DNA of 64,000 nucleotides from Tenacibaculum sp. SZ-18 (lineage in GTDB: Bacteria > Bacteroidota > Bacteroidia > Flavobacteriales > Flavobacteriaceae): the NCBI RefSeq assembly GCF_002813915.1, contig NZ_CP019335.1:2463777-2527776 (forward strand). Direction: 5' to 3'. Made by a program: the position numbers and the translations under genes. Positions 52,052-60,661 of the stretch are shown here, in pieces. The notes below the pieces were generated by a model, which searched no databases, was not told the DNA's origin, and saw only the letters and a program-made list of their open reading frames with translations. Position 1 is the stretch's first letter. Each line of letters starts with the position of its first letter.

Positions 52052-52134
52052 TGGGGAGAGCAGGATTCGAACCTGCGAAGTCGAAAGACAACGGAGTTAC
52101 AGTCCGTCCCATTTGGCCGCTCTGGAATCTCCCC
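52052..52134 (-). tRNA. tRNA-Tyr(GUA)
   Basis: 83-nt cloverleaf, minus strand. Acceptor GGGGAGA/TCTCCCC with discriminator A; anticodon GTA at 52098-52100; long variable arm; T-loop GGTTCGAATCC. CCA is not encoded. Follows tRNA-Lys after 44 bp. Confidence 0.95.
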
Positions 52135-52146
52135 GATTTTTTCAAA

Positions 52147-52170
52147 TAAAAAGCCTCTCAAGCGAGAAGC
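52147..52170 (-). terminator. possible terminator between tRNA-Lys and tRNA-Tyr
   Basis: Minus-strand stem GCTTCTC/GAGAGGC (7 bp, one T-G pair) with a 4-nt loop followed by TTTTTATTTG. If active it would cut off part of tRNA-Tyr transcription; it may instead be a processing hairpin. Confidence 0.45.
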
Positions 52171-52178
52171 TCTTATTG

Positions 52179-52251
52179 TGACCGGGCTGGGGCTCGAACC
52201 CAGGACCCTCTCCTTAAAAGGGAGATGCTCTACCAACTGAGCTACCCGGTC
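52179..52251 (-). tRNA. tRNA-Lys(UUU)
   Basis: 73-nt cloverleaf, minus strand. Acceptor GACCGGG/CCCGGTC with discriminator A; anticodon TTT at 52216-52218; T-loop GGTTCGAGCCC. First of a two-tRNA unit with a very good promoter. Confidence 0.95.
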
Positions 52252-52265
52252 TTGTTTTGCGAGTG

Positions 52266-52297
52266 CAAATATAGAAAGTTTACACAGTTTCGCCAAA
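52266..52297 (-). promoter_or_regulatory. promoter of the tRNA-Lys/tRNA-Tyr unit
   Basis: On the minus strand TTTG (52294-52297), 20-bp spacer, TATATTTG (52266-52273): the full Bacteroidota consensus with ideal spacing, 14 bp upstream of the tRNA-Lys 5' end. Confidence 0.85.
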
Positions 52298-52367
52298 TAA
52301 AATTACCATAATTTTTAAATTATTTCTTAAATTAAAAATACTCTAATGATTATCAGTTAATTAAATT

Positions 52368-53129
52368 TTACTCTTTTAAATACGCTTCTCTTACTTTTTT
52401 GAATAAATTAGAAGAATACACAAAATCAACAACTGCTTTATTATCGGTTTTGAATATTTCTTTACTACTTCCCTCCCATGCTTTCACTCCATTTTTCAAG
52501 AAAACAATCTTATCTCCTATCTCCATCACAGAATTCATATCATGTGTATTAATTACAGTAGTCATCTTATATTCCTCTGTAATCTCTTTAATTAAGTTAT
52601 CTATTAAAATTGATGTACTTGGATCTAAACCAGAATTTGGCTCATCGCAAAAAAGATACTTCGGATTCATTACAATTGCTCTTGCAATTGCCACCCTTTT
52701 CTGCATTCCACCCGATAATTCAGCAGGGAGTTTTTTATTAGAATTTTCAAGGTTTACTCTTTTCAATACAAAATTAGCTCTATCAAGCATTTCTTCTTTT
52801 GACTGTATGGTAAACATCTTTAATGGAAACGTTACATTCTCTTCTACATTTAAGGAATCAAACAAAGCACTACCTTGAAATACCATACCTAACTCTTGTC
52901 TAAAATCACGCTTCTCCTCAATAGTCATTTCTTTATTGATCTTCCCATTATATACAATTGTACCTTTCTCTGGTTCGTGTAATCCCAACAAACTCTTCAA
53001 AAAAACAGTTTTTCCAGCTCCGCTTTGCCCTATAATCAAACTTGTTTTTCCTTCTTCAAATGATGTAGAAATCCCGTTTAAAACATGAGCTTCTCCAAAA
53101 CTTTTATATATTTCATTTACCTGAATCAT
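52368..53129 (-). CDS. mlaF: MlaF-like ABC transporter ATP-binding protein
   Basis: 253 residues. Walker A GQSGAGKT (about 34-41), signature LSGGMQKRVAIARAI, Walker B KYLFCDEPNSGLDP, H-loop in INTHDMNS. Energises retrograde or anterograde phospholipid transport with the MlaE permease. Directly follows the permease gene (1-bp gap). MlaD-type substrate-binding gene is not in the window. Confidence 0.93.
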   Translation of the reverse strand: MIQVNEIYKSFGEAHVLNGISTSFEEGKTSLIIGQSGAGKTVFLKSLLGLHEPEKGTIVYNGKINKEMTIEEKRDFRQELGMVFQGSALFDSLNVEENVTFPLKMFTIQSKEEMLDRANFVLKRVNLENSNKKLPAELSGGMQKRVAIARAIVMNPKYLFCDEPNSGLDPSTSILIDNLIKEITEEYKMTTVINTHDMNSVMEIGDKIVFLKNGVKAWEGSSKEIFKTDNKAVVDFVYSSNLFKKVREAYLKE

Positions 53130-53130
53130 A

Positions 53131-53871
53131 CTACGTTAATAACATTTGAGTTAAGAAATAATTAGCGATTACAATAACAACTATTGTCCATACAACCGAT
53201 TGTGTACTAGCTTTACCAACTCCCAAAGAACCTCCCCTTACATAGTACCCATGATAAGAAGGTACAGTGGCAATGATAAAGGCAAAAACCACAGTTTTTA
53301 CAAGTGCATAAAATACTAAGTAAGCATCAAAATCAAACTGAATACCGTAAATGTAATCGGCCTCAAAAAACATACCTGTTGCTAGCCCTGCGACCCAACC
53401 TCCAAAGATTCCTAAAAACATTCCCAGAATAATTAAGAATGGATAAAATAATACTGTTGCTATAATTTTCGGAAGAACTAAATAATTCAAAGAATTAACT
53501 CCCATAATTTCCAAGGCATCAATTTGCTCTGTAACTCTCATACTCCCAATACTAGAAGTTATATAAGAACCTACTTTTCCTGCTAAAATAATTGAACAAA
53601 AAGTTGGTGCAAACTCAAGTATAATAGATCTTTTAGTAGCAAAACCAATCAACATTTTAGGAATTAAAGGATCACTAATATTCAGTGCTGTTTGGAGTGC
53701 AATAACGCCACCAATAAAAAATGATATGAACGCAATTATTCCAATAGATTTTAAACCTAATTGCTCAATCTCACGAAATAGTGCTTCCCAAAAAACTCGA
53801 AACTTTTGTGGTGTTTTAAAAACCTGACCAAGCATCGCAAAGTATTTTCCAACATGCTCGATATAATTCAT
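53131..53871 (-). CDS. mlaE: MlaE-family lipid ABC transporter permease
   Basis: 246 residues, five to six membrane helices. MlaE family marks: FFIGGVIALQTA, the conserved 'LAGKVGSYITSSIGSMRVTEQIDALEIMGVN' loop, then LPKIIATVLFYPFL. It forms a phospholipid transporter with MlaF in the inner membrane, keeping outer membrane asymmetry. First gene of the pair. Confidence 0.93.
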   Translation of the reverse strand: MNYIEHVGKYFAMLGQVFKTPQKFRVFWEALFREIEQLGLKSIGIIAFISFFIGGVIALQTALNISDPLIPKMLIGFATKRSIILEFAPTFCSIILAGKVGSYITSSIGSMRVTEQIDALEIMGVNSLNYLVLPKIIATVLFYPFLIILGMFLGIFGGWVAGLATGMFFEADYIYGIQFDFDAYLVFYALVKTVVFAFIIATVPSYHGYYVRGGSLGVGKASTQSVVWTIVVIVIANYFLTQMLLT

Positions 53872-53988
53872 CTGCCTTCTTTTTGTTTTGCTAAAGTACT
53901 AAAAGAATATGTACTTCTTTATATAGATTTTCAAGATTAAAATATCATTAACATCCCATAATTTAACTTTTGATTGTATCGTTTTACT

Positions 53989-53996
53989 TAATTTTG
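53989..53996 (+). promoter_or_regulatory. possible -7 box of the PafA gene
   Basis: TAATTTTG fits TAnnTTTG and ends 18 bp before the ATG at 54015. A TTTG lies 16 bp upstream (53969-53972), a little closer than usual. Confidence 0.5.
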
Positions 53997-54014
53997 AAGA
54001 TTCAATACTTTTTT

Positions 54015-55667
54015 ATGAAAATTCAAAATAAACTATTACTGTATTTTTTTACAGTCTCTCTTTTTAATTGTGTTTCTAAGGAAAAAGAAACTACAACAAG
54101 AACATCTACTCCGAAATTAGTTATTGGTATTGTTGTAGATCAAATGCGTTATGACTATTTACAGCGATTTAATTCAAAATACGGCGAGGGTGGTTTCAAG
54201 AGATTATTAAATCAAGGGTTCTCATTAGAAAATGCACATTACAACTACATTCCAACTTACACCGCTGTTGGACATGCTTCTATTTTCACAGGCACAACAC
54301 CTGATAATCACGGTATAATAGGTAATTACTGGTACGATAAATATTTAAAAAAATCCATTTACTGTGTTGATGACGATAGACATACCACAGTTGGAAATGA
54401 TGGTAAAGGAGGAAAAAAGTCTCCATATAGAATGTTTACCACTACTATTTCAGATCAGTTGAAACTTGCTCAAAACATGAAAGGTAAGACTATTGGTATC
54501 GGTATAAAAGATCGTTCTGCTATTTTACCAGCTGGCCATACAGCCGATGCTGCCTATTGGTTTGACGGAGGTAGTGTAGGACATTGGATTAGCTCTTCAT
54601 TTTATATGAATAATTTACCTAACTGGGTTAACAAGTTTAATTCATTAGGTAAGGCCGATGAATATTTAAGTAAGCCCTGGAATACACTTTATGACATTTC
54701 AACTTATACAGAAAGTATTGCTGATGATAATAATTTTGAAGAGACTTTTAAAGGTGAAGAAAAACCTGTTTTCCCGCATGATATTCCTAGTTTGAGAGAT
54801 AAAAACAACAATTATAGTATTATAAAAGCTATTCCTGCTGGAAATTCTATAACTACAGATTTTGCAATTGCTGCCATTGAAGGAGAAAAATTAGGACAAA
54901 ATGATTATACTGACTTTTTAACTTTAAGCTACTCTTCCACAGATTATGTTGGACACCAATTCGGAGTAGATTCAAAAGAAATTCAAGACACTTATTTAAG
55001 GTTGGATAAAGACTTAGAACGTTTGTTTACTTTTTTAGATACAAATGTTGGTAAAAATAATTATACTATATTCTTAACAGCTGATCATGCTGCTGTACAA
55101 GTTCCAGCATATTTAAATTCTGTAAAGATTCCAGCGAATTATTTGGCTGGAAAAAAACTAACAAATTTTATTAAAACAAAGACAAAAGAAAAATTTAATA
55201 ATGACAACTTAATTGAAAATGTTTCTAACTTTCAAGTATTCTTAAATAAAGAAGAAATCAAAAAAGCAAGACTGTCTGCAAATGGAGTTTCAAATTATAT
55301 CGTTGAAGAAGTCATTAATTTCGATGGAATTTATAAAGCTGTTACAGCGAAAGCAATGCAAGAAAACTATTTTGAATATGGAATTATGAGTTCTTTACAA
55401 AAAGGATATAATCAAAAACTCTCGGGAGATGTTTTATTAATTCCTAATCCCTCAACTATTATCTATCCGAAAAAAGGGTCAACACATGGTTCTGGATATT
55501 CATATGATACACACATCCCAATAATTTTCTATGGTAATGGAATTAAGTTTGGCAAAACTGCTAAGAAATATGAAATCATTGATATTGCTCCTACAATTGC
55601 AACAATGTTAAAAGTTGAATTTCCGAATGGTTCAACTGGAAAAGTTATAGAGGAAGCTTTAAAATAA
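54015..55667 (+). CDS. pafA: PafA-type alkaline phosphatase lipoprotein
   Basis: 550 residues from the ATG at 54015; the in-frame upstream Met is not at a signal peptide start. Lipobox FFTVSLFNC with Cys19. Zn-binding Asp42 in VVDQMRYDYL, nucleophile Thr in PTYT (80-83) before GHASIFTGTTPDNHG, and the PafA-specific KDR triplet (IKDRSAILPAGH) that separates it from other alkaline phosphatase superfamily members. Hydrolyses phosphomonoesters outside the cell to recover phosphate. A terminator follows. Confidence 0.92.
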   Translation: MKIQNKLLLYFFTVSLFNCVSKEKETTTRTSTPKLVIGIVVDQMRYDYLQRFNSKYGEGGFKRLLNQGFSLENAHYNYIPTYTAVGHASIFTGTTPDNHGIIGNYWYDKYLKKSIYCVDDDRHTTVGNDGKGGKKSPYRMFTTTISDQLKLAQNMKGKTIGIGIKDRSAILPAGHTADAAYWFDGGSVGHWISSSFYMNNLPNWVNKFNSLGKADEYLSKPWNTLYDISTYTESIADDNNFEETFKGEEKPVFPHDIPSLRDKNNNYSIIKAIPAGNSITTDFAIAAIEGEKLGQNDYTDFLTLSYSSTDYVGHQFGVDSKEIQDTYLRLDKDLERLFTFLDTNVGKNNYTIFLTADHAAVQVPAYLNSVKIPANYLAGKKLTNFIKTKTKEKFNNDNLIENVSNFQVFLNKEEIKKARLSANGVSNYIVEEVINFDGIYKAVTAKAMQENYFEYGIMSSLQKGYNQKLSGDVLLIPNPSTIIYPKKGSTHGSGYSYDTHIPIIFYGNGIKFGKTAKKYEIIDIAPTIATMLKVEFPNGSTGKVIEEALK

Positions 55668-56183
55668 ATTAAGACCAATATAAATATAATAAAGAGCGCT
55701 TAATGTGCTCTTTTTATATTCAGTATGACTTATTCTTACCTCTTAGGGCCACTAACATTTTTTTACAACATTTACCTGAATTTTGATTTCTTTTATTTCT
55801 GATACATTAGTGTTTTCTATTTTTTATTTATTTAATGGACTAAACTTGTTAATCTATTGACATTCAATCACTTTGAAAGCACTTTCTTTTAAAAGCTTTT
55901 AATGTAAGTAAAACTTTCATTGAATTTAGATTGTTCAAGTTCCATTATAAATTTATCTTATTAGATAATACTATAGCTGTCATAATAGTTACATCATAAA
56001 CTAACAACAGAAGAAAAATAATAATTTGGTAGATTATATAACTTAAAATTTTAATGGATTCTTACCAATTGTAAACTGCAGTATCCCGAGCTTAAGTCAT
56101 TGATATTTTTACGGTATTAAAAAAAGATAAAAAGAGTTAGATAGATAAATCAAGAAACAAAAAAAGACTGCTTTATGCAGTCT
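55668..56183. other. 516-bp intergenic region after pafA
   Basis: Holds the pafA terminator at 55691-55713 and, near its right end, the terminator of the Lys-rich protein gene. No reading frame with coding character was found in between. Confidence 0.5.
55691..55713 (+). terminator. terminator of pafA
   Basis: Nine-bp stem with one G-T pair (AAAGAGCGC, arms 55691-55699 and 55705-55713), 5-nt loop, followed by more T's. 23 bp after the pafA stop. Confidence 0.82.
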
Positions 56184-56185
56184 TT
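56163..56185 (-). terminator. terminator of the Lys-rich protein gene
   Basis: Stem AAAGACTGC/GCAGTCTTT (9 bp), 5-nt loop, then on the minus strand TTTTTTTGTTTC. It begins right at the stop codon of the gene. Confidence 0.8.
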
Positions 56186-56546
56186 AATTTTTATTTTGTT
56201 TTTTGGTATCACAAGGTTTTTTTGCAGTTTTGAAACACTTTTTAGATTCCAAAGTTCTCTTACTTCTAAATCTCAAACGTTTCTTTTGTTTCATCAGTTT
56301 TTCAACTTTCTTAACTGATGCTATTTTTTTATTTGTAGCTTTCTTTTTAGTTTTATTTTTTGACGAACCTGAAATTACAACTGTATTAGATGGGGCTGAA
56401 ATGCTGTTCATATCATCTAATTCTATTTCATCGTCTTTGTACTCTATTTTGTTTCCTTCCTTAGCTATTACTTTTTGAGCAACTATATCTTGGATACAAA
56501 AGTATAAAATTAAAAAGGATGCTATTATTTTAATTCTAGCATTCAT
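56184..56546 (-). CDS. secreted Lys-rich basic protein of unknown function
   Basis: 120 residues. Signal peptide to VAQ (24). After a short acidic stretch (YKDDEIELDD) the last 65 residues are very basic (about one-third Lys/Arg) with KKKATNKK and RSKRTLESKK runs and two Cys. Could bind nucleic acid, LPS or acidic glycans, but that is guesswork. No recognised family; flanked by long non-coding stretches on both sides. Confidence 0.6.
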   Translation of the reverse strand: MNARIKIIASFLILYFCIQDIVAQKVIAKEGNKIEYKDDEIELDDMNSISAPSNTVVISGSSKNKTKKKATNKKIASVKKVEKLMKQKKRLRFRSKRTLESKKCFKTAKKPCDTKKQNKN

Positions 56547-56830
56547 AATTAGGGGATTTTGACAAATGTCTCACTAATATAAGAATTTTTTCCGTTAATT
56601 CCTACTAAACTTCGCTCAATAGCAAAGTATTGTCGACGAATGGAGTCTCCTAATCTTCATAAAAAATCGCTAAACGTTAATTCTCCCTTTCTATGCGATG
56701 TATCTTTTTCCTTCTTTTTCTCAATCTTAAAACCTTATCTTTTGAATTACTATTCTTCAAATATTTTCTTTATGCTTTCTGTAAAACTGATTCGTTTTTT
56801 TCGTTAGTGACAGAAGAAACAACTTTTTTA

Positions 56831-57052
56831 TTATTTTAAAAGTTTTTTATTCCTAACTGTCATTGCATAATGTACTTCTTGCAACAAATATGACTTAGCA
56901 TTAATCGCTTGGACACTTTTCTCTTCTTTTTTCGATAAAACTTTCTGTAGTATAGCATTTACACACACGAAAATGATGATAAATAACAAAATTACTATTT
57001 GAATTTTAGATTTCTTGCTACTCGATTTTAATTGATTACAATGTAAAATTAT
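56831..57052 (-). pseudogene. possible remnant of a small membrane protein gene
   Basis: Open minus-strand frame of 73 codons ending at 56831, with no ATG or GTG before its hydrophobic helix. It encodes a basic stretch (KSSSKKSK), one clear membrane helix (IVILLFIIIFVCVNAIL) and a charged helical tail (SKKEEKSVQAINAKSYLLQEVHYAM). The pattern is protein-like, but the start is missing. It could be a decayed gene or one with a rare start (ATT/ATA, or TTG inside the helix). Confidence 0.3.
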
Positions 57053-57160
57053 TCAGAATACTAATTGTATAAGCCTAAAAATCCTTGAGCTACAAACTTG
57101 CTTCAATTATTGGATAAACATTCCATTCATCAAACAAAAATCAAGTTCTATGCACTCCGA

Positions 57161-57196
57161 ATAACAAAAGCCCACAATAATGTGAGCTTTTGTTAT
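57161..57196 (-). terminator. terminator-like hairpin after ctlX
   Basis: Long stem: ATAACAAAAGC pairs with GCTTTTGTTAT, and inside it CACA pairs with TGTG, with one mismatch between. Minus-strand tail is TTTTGTTATT. It lies 18 bp after the ctlX stop. Confidence 0.6.
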
Positions 57197-57213
57197 GAAT
57201 ATTTATTTTTGTA

Positions 57214-58152
57214 TTAAATTTTTCTAGGAAGAAAAACCTCTGCCATCATACAGCGAGCACTTCCACCACCGCATCCTTCAATGATATCTAAAGAACTAGA
57301 AATAATCCTACAATGGTTTTCAATTTTATTAATTTGATCTTTAGTTAAGCAATCGTAAGCCGCTTGGCTCATTACCAAAAAGCGTTCATCACTTGCTCCT
57401 CTAACCTGCAACATATTACCAGCAAAATTATTCACTTGTGCTTCTGTAATATCAATCACTTCTTTTCCATCATCTTTTAAATTCTTGACAACATTTTTTC
57501 GTTCTTTTTTATCATCTATTGAAGCTAAACAGATAACTGCAAAAGTTTCCGCTAAACACATCATTACATTTGTATGATATATAGCCTTTCGCTCTCTGTT
57601 AACTGTTTGATAAGCTGTAAATACAACTGGAGTATATTCAAAATCTTCGCAGAACTCGATAAACAAAGCTTCATCTGCTCTAGGAGACAACGCACAATAT
57701 GCTTTTCTATTAACTCTATCTAATAGCAAGCTTCCAGTTCCTTCTAAAAATACATTTTCCTCTTCTCCCGAAGTATAATCGATAACACCATCTATAATAA
57801 ATCCCTGTTCCTCAAGTATATCTAAAATATCTTCTCTTCTTTCTAATCTTCTATTTTCAGCAAACATTGGGTATAATCCAACCGTTCCATTTTCATGGAA
57901 AGAAATCCAGTTATTAGGAAAAATAGAATCTGGAGTATCTGTTTCAGTTGTATCAGACACCACAATTACATTCACTCCAAAACCTCTTAATTTTTCAACA
58001 TAATTATCAAATTCTTCTTGTGCTTTTGCATTTACAGTTGCAGGTAAAACATTCTCCAAAACTTTTTGATAATAATTATTTACAGCTGTTTGTTCATTCA
58101 TCCTAAAACCGACAGGACGAATCATCAATATCGTATTCGTTGTTTGTTTCAT
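57214..58152 (-). CDS. ctlX: citrulline utilisation hydrolase CtlX-like (amidinotransferase superfamily)
   Basis: 312 residues, guanidino-modifying fold. Catalytic residues in order: Asp in SIFPNNW, His in YHTNVMM, Cys in EGCGGGSARCM near the C-terminus. This pattern fits the CtlX family, which hydrolyses citrulline to ornithine in Bacteroidota and relatives. Arginine/ornithine genes are not adjacent, so substrate is inferred from family only. A possible -7 box CAAAAGTA (minus TACTTTTG) lies at 58158-58165, 5 bp upstream of the start. Confidence 0.85.
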   Translation of the reverse strand: MKQTTNTILMIRPVGFRMNEQTAVNNYYQKVLENVLPATVNAKAQEEFDNYVEKLRGFGVNVIVVSDTTETDTPDSIFPNNWISFHENGTVGLYPMFAENRRLERREDILDILEEQGFIIDGVIDYTSGEEENVFLEGTGSLLLDRVNRKAYCALSPRADEALFIEFCEDFEYTPVVFTAYQTVNRERKAIYHTNVMMCLAETFAVICLASIDDKKERKNVVKNLKDDGKEVIDITEAQVNNFAGNMLQVRGASDERFLVMSQAAYDCLTKDQINKIENHCRIISSSLDIIEGCGGGSARCMMAEVFLPRKI

Positions 58153-58306
58153 ATTGACAAAAGTACTTATTTTGATGAGTAATTAAATGTAAAAAACACA
58201 AAAAACATTGCTTCATAATAGATCGATTAATTCAACTTAAAATCGAAGTTGCTATATGTTTTTTTCTCTTAAAAGTTATATTAGTGGCTGAATGACATTA
58301 CCATTA

Positions 58307-58336
58307 TTTGTAGCTGGAGCTAAAAGAGTATCTTTG
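58307..58336 (+). promoter_or_regulatory. promoter of the gene at 58356
   Basis: TTTG (58307-58310), 18-bp spacer, TATCTTTG (58329-58336). Good match to the Bacteroidota consensus, 19 bp upstream of the ATG. Confidence 0.65.
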
Positions 58337-58355
58337 AGATGATATATTAAGAAAT

Positions 58356-58715
58356 ATGACTGCAAGAGAATTAGAAGGAGAATTTTCAATTATCGGTTCA
58401 AATCAAAATGAAAGTGATATTAATTATCGCGGAGTTCTAACTTTAGAATTGGATAAAAACGACAGATTTATAGCAAAATGGTTGATTCAACATGAACAAG
58501 AACAAATTGGCACAGGATTCTTTAAAGATAATATTTTAGTTATCAACTTTCAATATCTAGGAGAAAACGGCGAAGTATTTCATGGAGTAGTAGTTTACCG
58601 ATGTTTAACAAAAGATATTCTTGATGGATTTTGGTCTGAGGAACATGGTGATCCCAAATTTCTAGGAACAGAACGCTGTTTCAGAATTAAAAAAGATGTA
58701 ACTCTGACTCACTAA
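58356..58715 (+). CDS. conserved-looking small beta protein, unknown
   Basis: 119 residues, no signal peptide or membrane helix. Alternating strands with the pattern 'GVLTLELDKNDRFIAKWLIQHEQEQIGTGFFKDNILVINFQYL' then 'GVVVYRCLTKDILDGFWSEEHGD' resemble an avidin- or lipocalin-like barrel in hydrophobic spacing. No family recognised. It has its own promoter and converges with the ThiF-like gene, 1 bp apart. Confidence 0.7.
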   Translation: MTARELEGEFSIIGSNQNESDINYRGVLTLELDKNDRFIAKWLIQHEQEQIGTGFFKDNILVINFQYLGENGEVFHGVVVYRCLTKDILDGFWSEEHGDPKFLGTERCFRIKKDVTLTH

Positions 58716-58716
58716 A

Positions 58717-59769
58717 TTAAGACAAGCCTCCTTTTAAATTTATCAATTCATACGAGACTGGCTGTTCTTCTAAAAATTCAATAGCAAATTTACTTCTAAT
58801 TCCTGATTTACAATAAACAACTAATGGTTTATCATTTAAAATTTCTGTAAAACGTTCTGATATTTGACCTAAAGGAATGTGTTGTCCTCCGATATGATGT
58901 TGTGACCTTTCCCAATCTTCACGAACATCTAATAAGTTGTACTTTTCTAATTTTTGTTGTAATTCTTGAAAAGTTATTTCAGTTTTAGCTGAAGTAATTC
59001 CACAGAAAAAATCATAATTCGCCTCTAAGTTTTGAATATCTGCATTCGAAGTTCTATTAAAATTCAAAATCATCTGACGCATTGAAAGCACATCAAAAAT
59101 CATTAATTTATTAGCTAATACTTCTCCTACTCCACAAATAATCTTAATTACCTCATTGGCTTGTAAACTTCCTATAATTCCAGGTAAAACTCCAACAACT
59201 CCTATTTCAGAACAATTAGGAATAGATCCAGGATTTGGTGGTGTTGGATATATGCAACGGTAAGTAGCACTTTGTTTATAGTTAAAAACACTTACTTGAC
59301 CTTCAAACTTAAAAATTGATCCGTAAACGAGTGGCTTATTTACTAAAACAGCAGCATCATTTGATAAATACCTTGTTTGAAAATTATCACTCCCGTCAAC
59401 AATAATATCGTATTTTTCAAATAATGCTACTGCATTATCTTTTGAAAGTTTTTCGTTGTAAACATCAAATTGAATAAAAGGATTTAATCTTGATAACCTC
59501 TTTACAGCCGTCTCCGCCTTGGACACGCCAACATCATCAATAGTATAAAGTATTTGACGTTGCAGATTACTTTGATCGACAACATCATCATCAATAATTC
59601 CAATATTTCCCACACCTGCAGCCGTTAAATACTGTAAAATTGGACAACCTAAACCACCTGCTCCGATAACCAAAACTTTAGATTTCTTCAATTTTAATTG
59701 TCCAGTTTCTCCTATTTTATCCAGAATAAGATGACGATTATATTGTATTTGCTCCTCTTTATTTAGCAT
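58717..59769 (-). CDS. HesA/MoeB/ThiF adenylyltransferase fused to a rhodanese domain
   Basis: 350 residues. E1-like adenylyltransferase domain at 1-245 (nucleotide loop GAGGLGCP at 36-43, DDDVVDQSNLQRQ, and GSDNFQTRYL), then a rhodanese domain at about 260-350 with active-site Cys in VYCKSGIRS. The rhodanese Cys would carry the persulfide. It should adenylate and thiolate ThiS (or MoaD); its place at the end of the thi cluster favours ThiS. Its start overlaps the stop of the alpha/beta hydrolase by 1 bp. Confidence 0.92.
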   Translation of the reverse strand: MLNKEEQIQYNRHLILDKIGETGQLKLKKSKVLVIGAGGLGCPILQYLTAAGVGNIGIIDDDVVDQSNLQRQILYTIDDVGVSKAETAVKRLSRLNPFIQFDVYNEKLSKDNAVALFEKYDIIVDGSDNFQTRYLSNDAAVLVNKPLVYGSIFKFEGQVSVFNYKQSATYRCIYPTPPNPGSIPNCSEIGVVGVLPGIIGSLQANEVIKIICGVGEVLANKLMIFDVLSMRQMILNFNRTSNADIQNLEANYDFFCGITSAKTEITFQELQQKLEKYNLLDVREDWERSQHHIGGQHIPLGQISERFTEILNDKPLVVYCKSGIRSKFAIEFLEEQPVSYELINLKGGLS

Positions 59770-60659
59770 TATTCTTTTAAACTTTTAATAATTTGATTCA
59801 AAGCTATTTTTGCTTCAGGTAAAATTGGTAATAACGGAAAAATGTGGGGCATTTTTGCGCCATCCATCAACTGAACCTCCACCCCTTCTTTCTTCATTTT
59901 ATTAGCACCAATTTTAGCATCTGGATACATAATATCATACTCTCCTATGTAAATATCTGTTTTTGGAAACCCATCAAAACTTCCATATATCGGAGAGATT
60001 ATTTCATCTTTTAAATCAAAATTTCCTGCTGCTATTTTTTTTGCAGACAAAACACCTTTTAGTCCTAGCATTGGATCTTTTGGTTCAATTGCATTTATAT
60101 CCTTGTTAGTCAAACTTGCATCGAAAACTGGCGTAATTAAAATTAACTTACCTGGTATTTCCTTTTTCTTTTGAATGAGACGTTGTGTAAGAGACATTAT
60201 AAGATTTCCTCCAACAGAATCGCCAATAAGAACTATATCCTTTGACAAAGCTGCAGTTTGAATAGCAAACTCAAATACAGCATCTATATTATCACAGATC
60301 TGTTTTATTGTGTATTCTGGTGCCTTAGGATAATCTAATAACCAAACATTCTTACCTGAATATTTAACTATTTTCTCTACAGCTTTCCAATGATGTTCAG
60401 CAGGTCCAGAAATAAAAGCTCCACCATGAATAAAAATCACTAATTCCTTAGCAGTTTCACCCTTATTTTCAATTTTATAAATTTTAGTTTCTTCAATATC
60501 CAACTCACCTACATTGAACTTTTTATAGAAACTTTTTGGTAGCTTTTTTCTATCAGTTTTTCTCAGCTTCTTATAATTAATAGGAGATTCAGAGAATATT
60601 TTTTTTATTCCCATAGCTCTTAAAATAAAAAATGTAAGCTTTCTTAACATTGAAATCAA
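59769..60659 (-). CDS. alpha/beta hydrolase of the HSL family, inserted in the thi operon
   Basis: 296 residues. Oxyanion motif HGGAF at about 76-80, nucleophile elbow GDSVGGN (about 148-154), Asp in GEYDIMYPDA, and His in KMPHIFPLLPI complete a triad. Acts on an ester or acetylated substrate; which one is unknown. It lies 2 bp after thiH and overlaps the ThiF gene, so it is fully in the operon. A link to thiamine (for example cleaving a thiamine ester) is speculation. Confidence 0.88.
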   Translation of the reverse strand: MISMLRKLTFFILRAMGIKKIFSESPINYKKLRKTDRKKLPKSFYKKFNVGELDIEETKIYKIENKGETAKELVIFIHGGAFISGPAEHHWKAVEKIVKYSGKNVWLLDYPKAPEYTIKQICDNIDAVFEFAIQTAALSKDIVLIGDSVGGNLIMSLTQRLIQKKKEIPGKLILITPVFDASLTNKDINAIEPKDPMLGLKGVLSAKKIAAGNFDLKDEIISPIYGSFDGFPKTDIYIGEYDIMYPDAKIGANKMKKEGVEVQLMDGAKMPHIFPLLPILPEAKIALNQIIKSLKE

Positions 60660-60661
60660 AT

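Larger units (their letters stand above)
56547..57213. other. 667-bp intergenic region upstream of the Lys-rich gene
   Basis: No complete gene. A minus-strand start-less frame is listed separately at 56831-57052, and the ctlX terminator is at 57161-57196. The remainder shows no notable repeat or structure. Confidence 0.5.

Noticed and set aside
51976-52296. 106-residue minus-strand frame
   Set aside because: It spans both tRNA genes, so the peptide is a translation of tRNA sequence.
52403-52878. Plus-strand frame of about 159 residues
   Set aside because: It is antisense to the MlaF-like ATPase, which has all ABC motifs.
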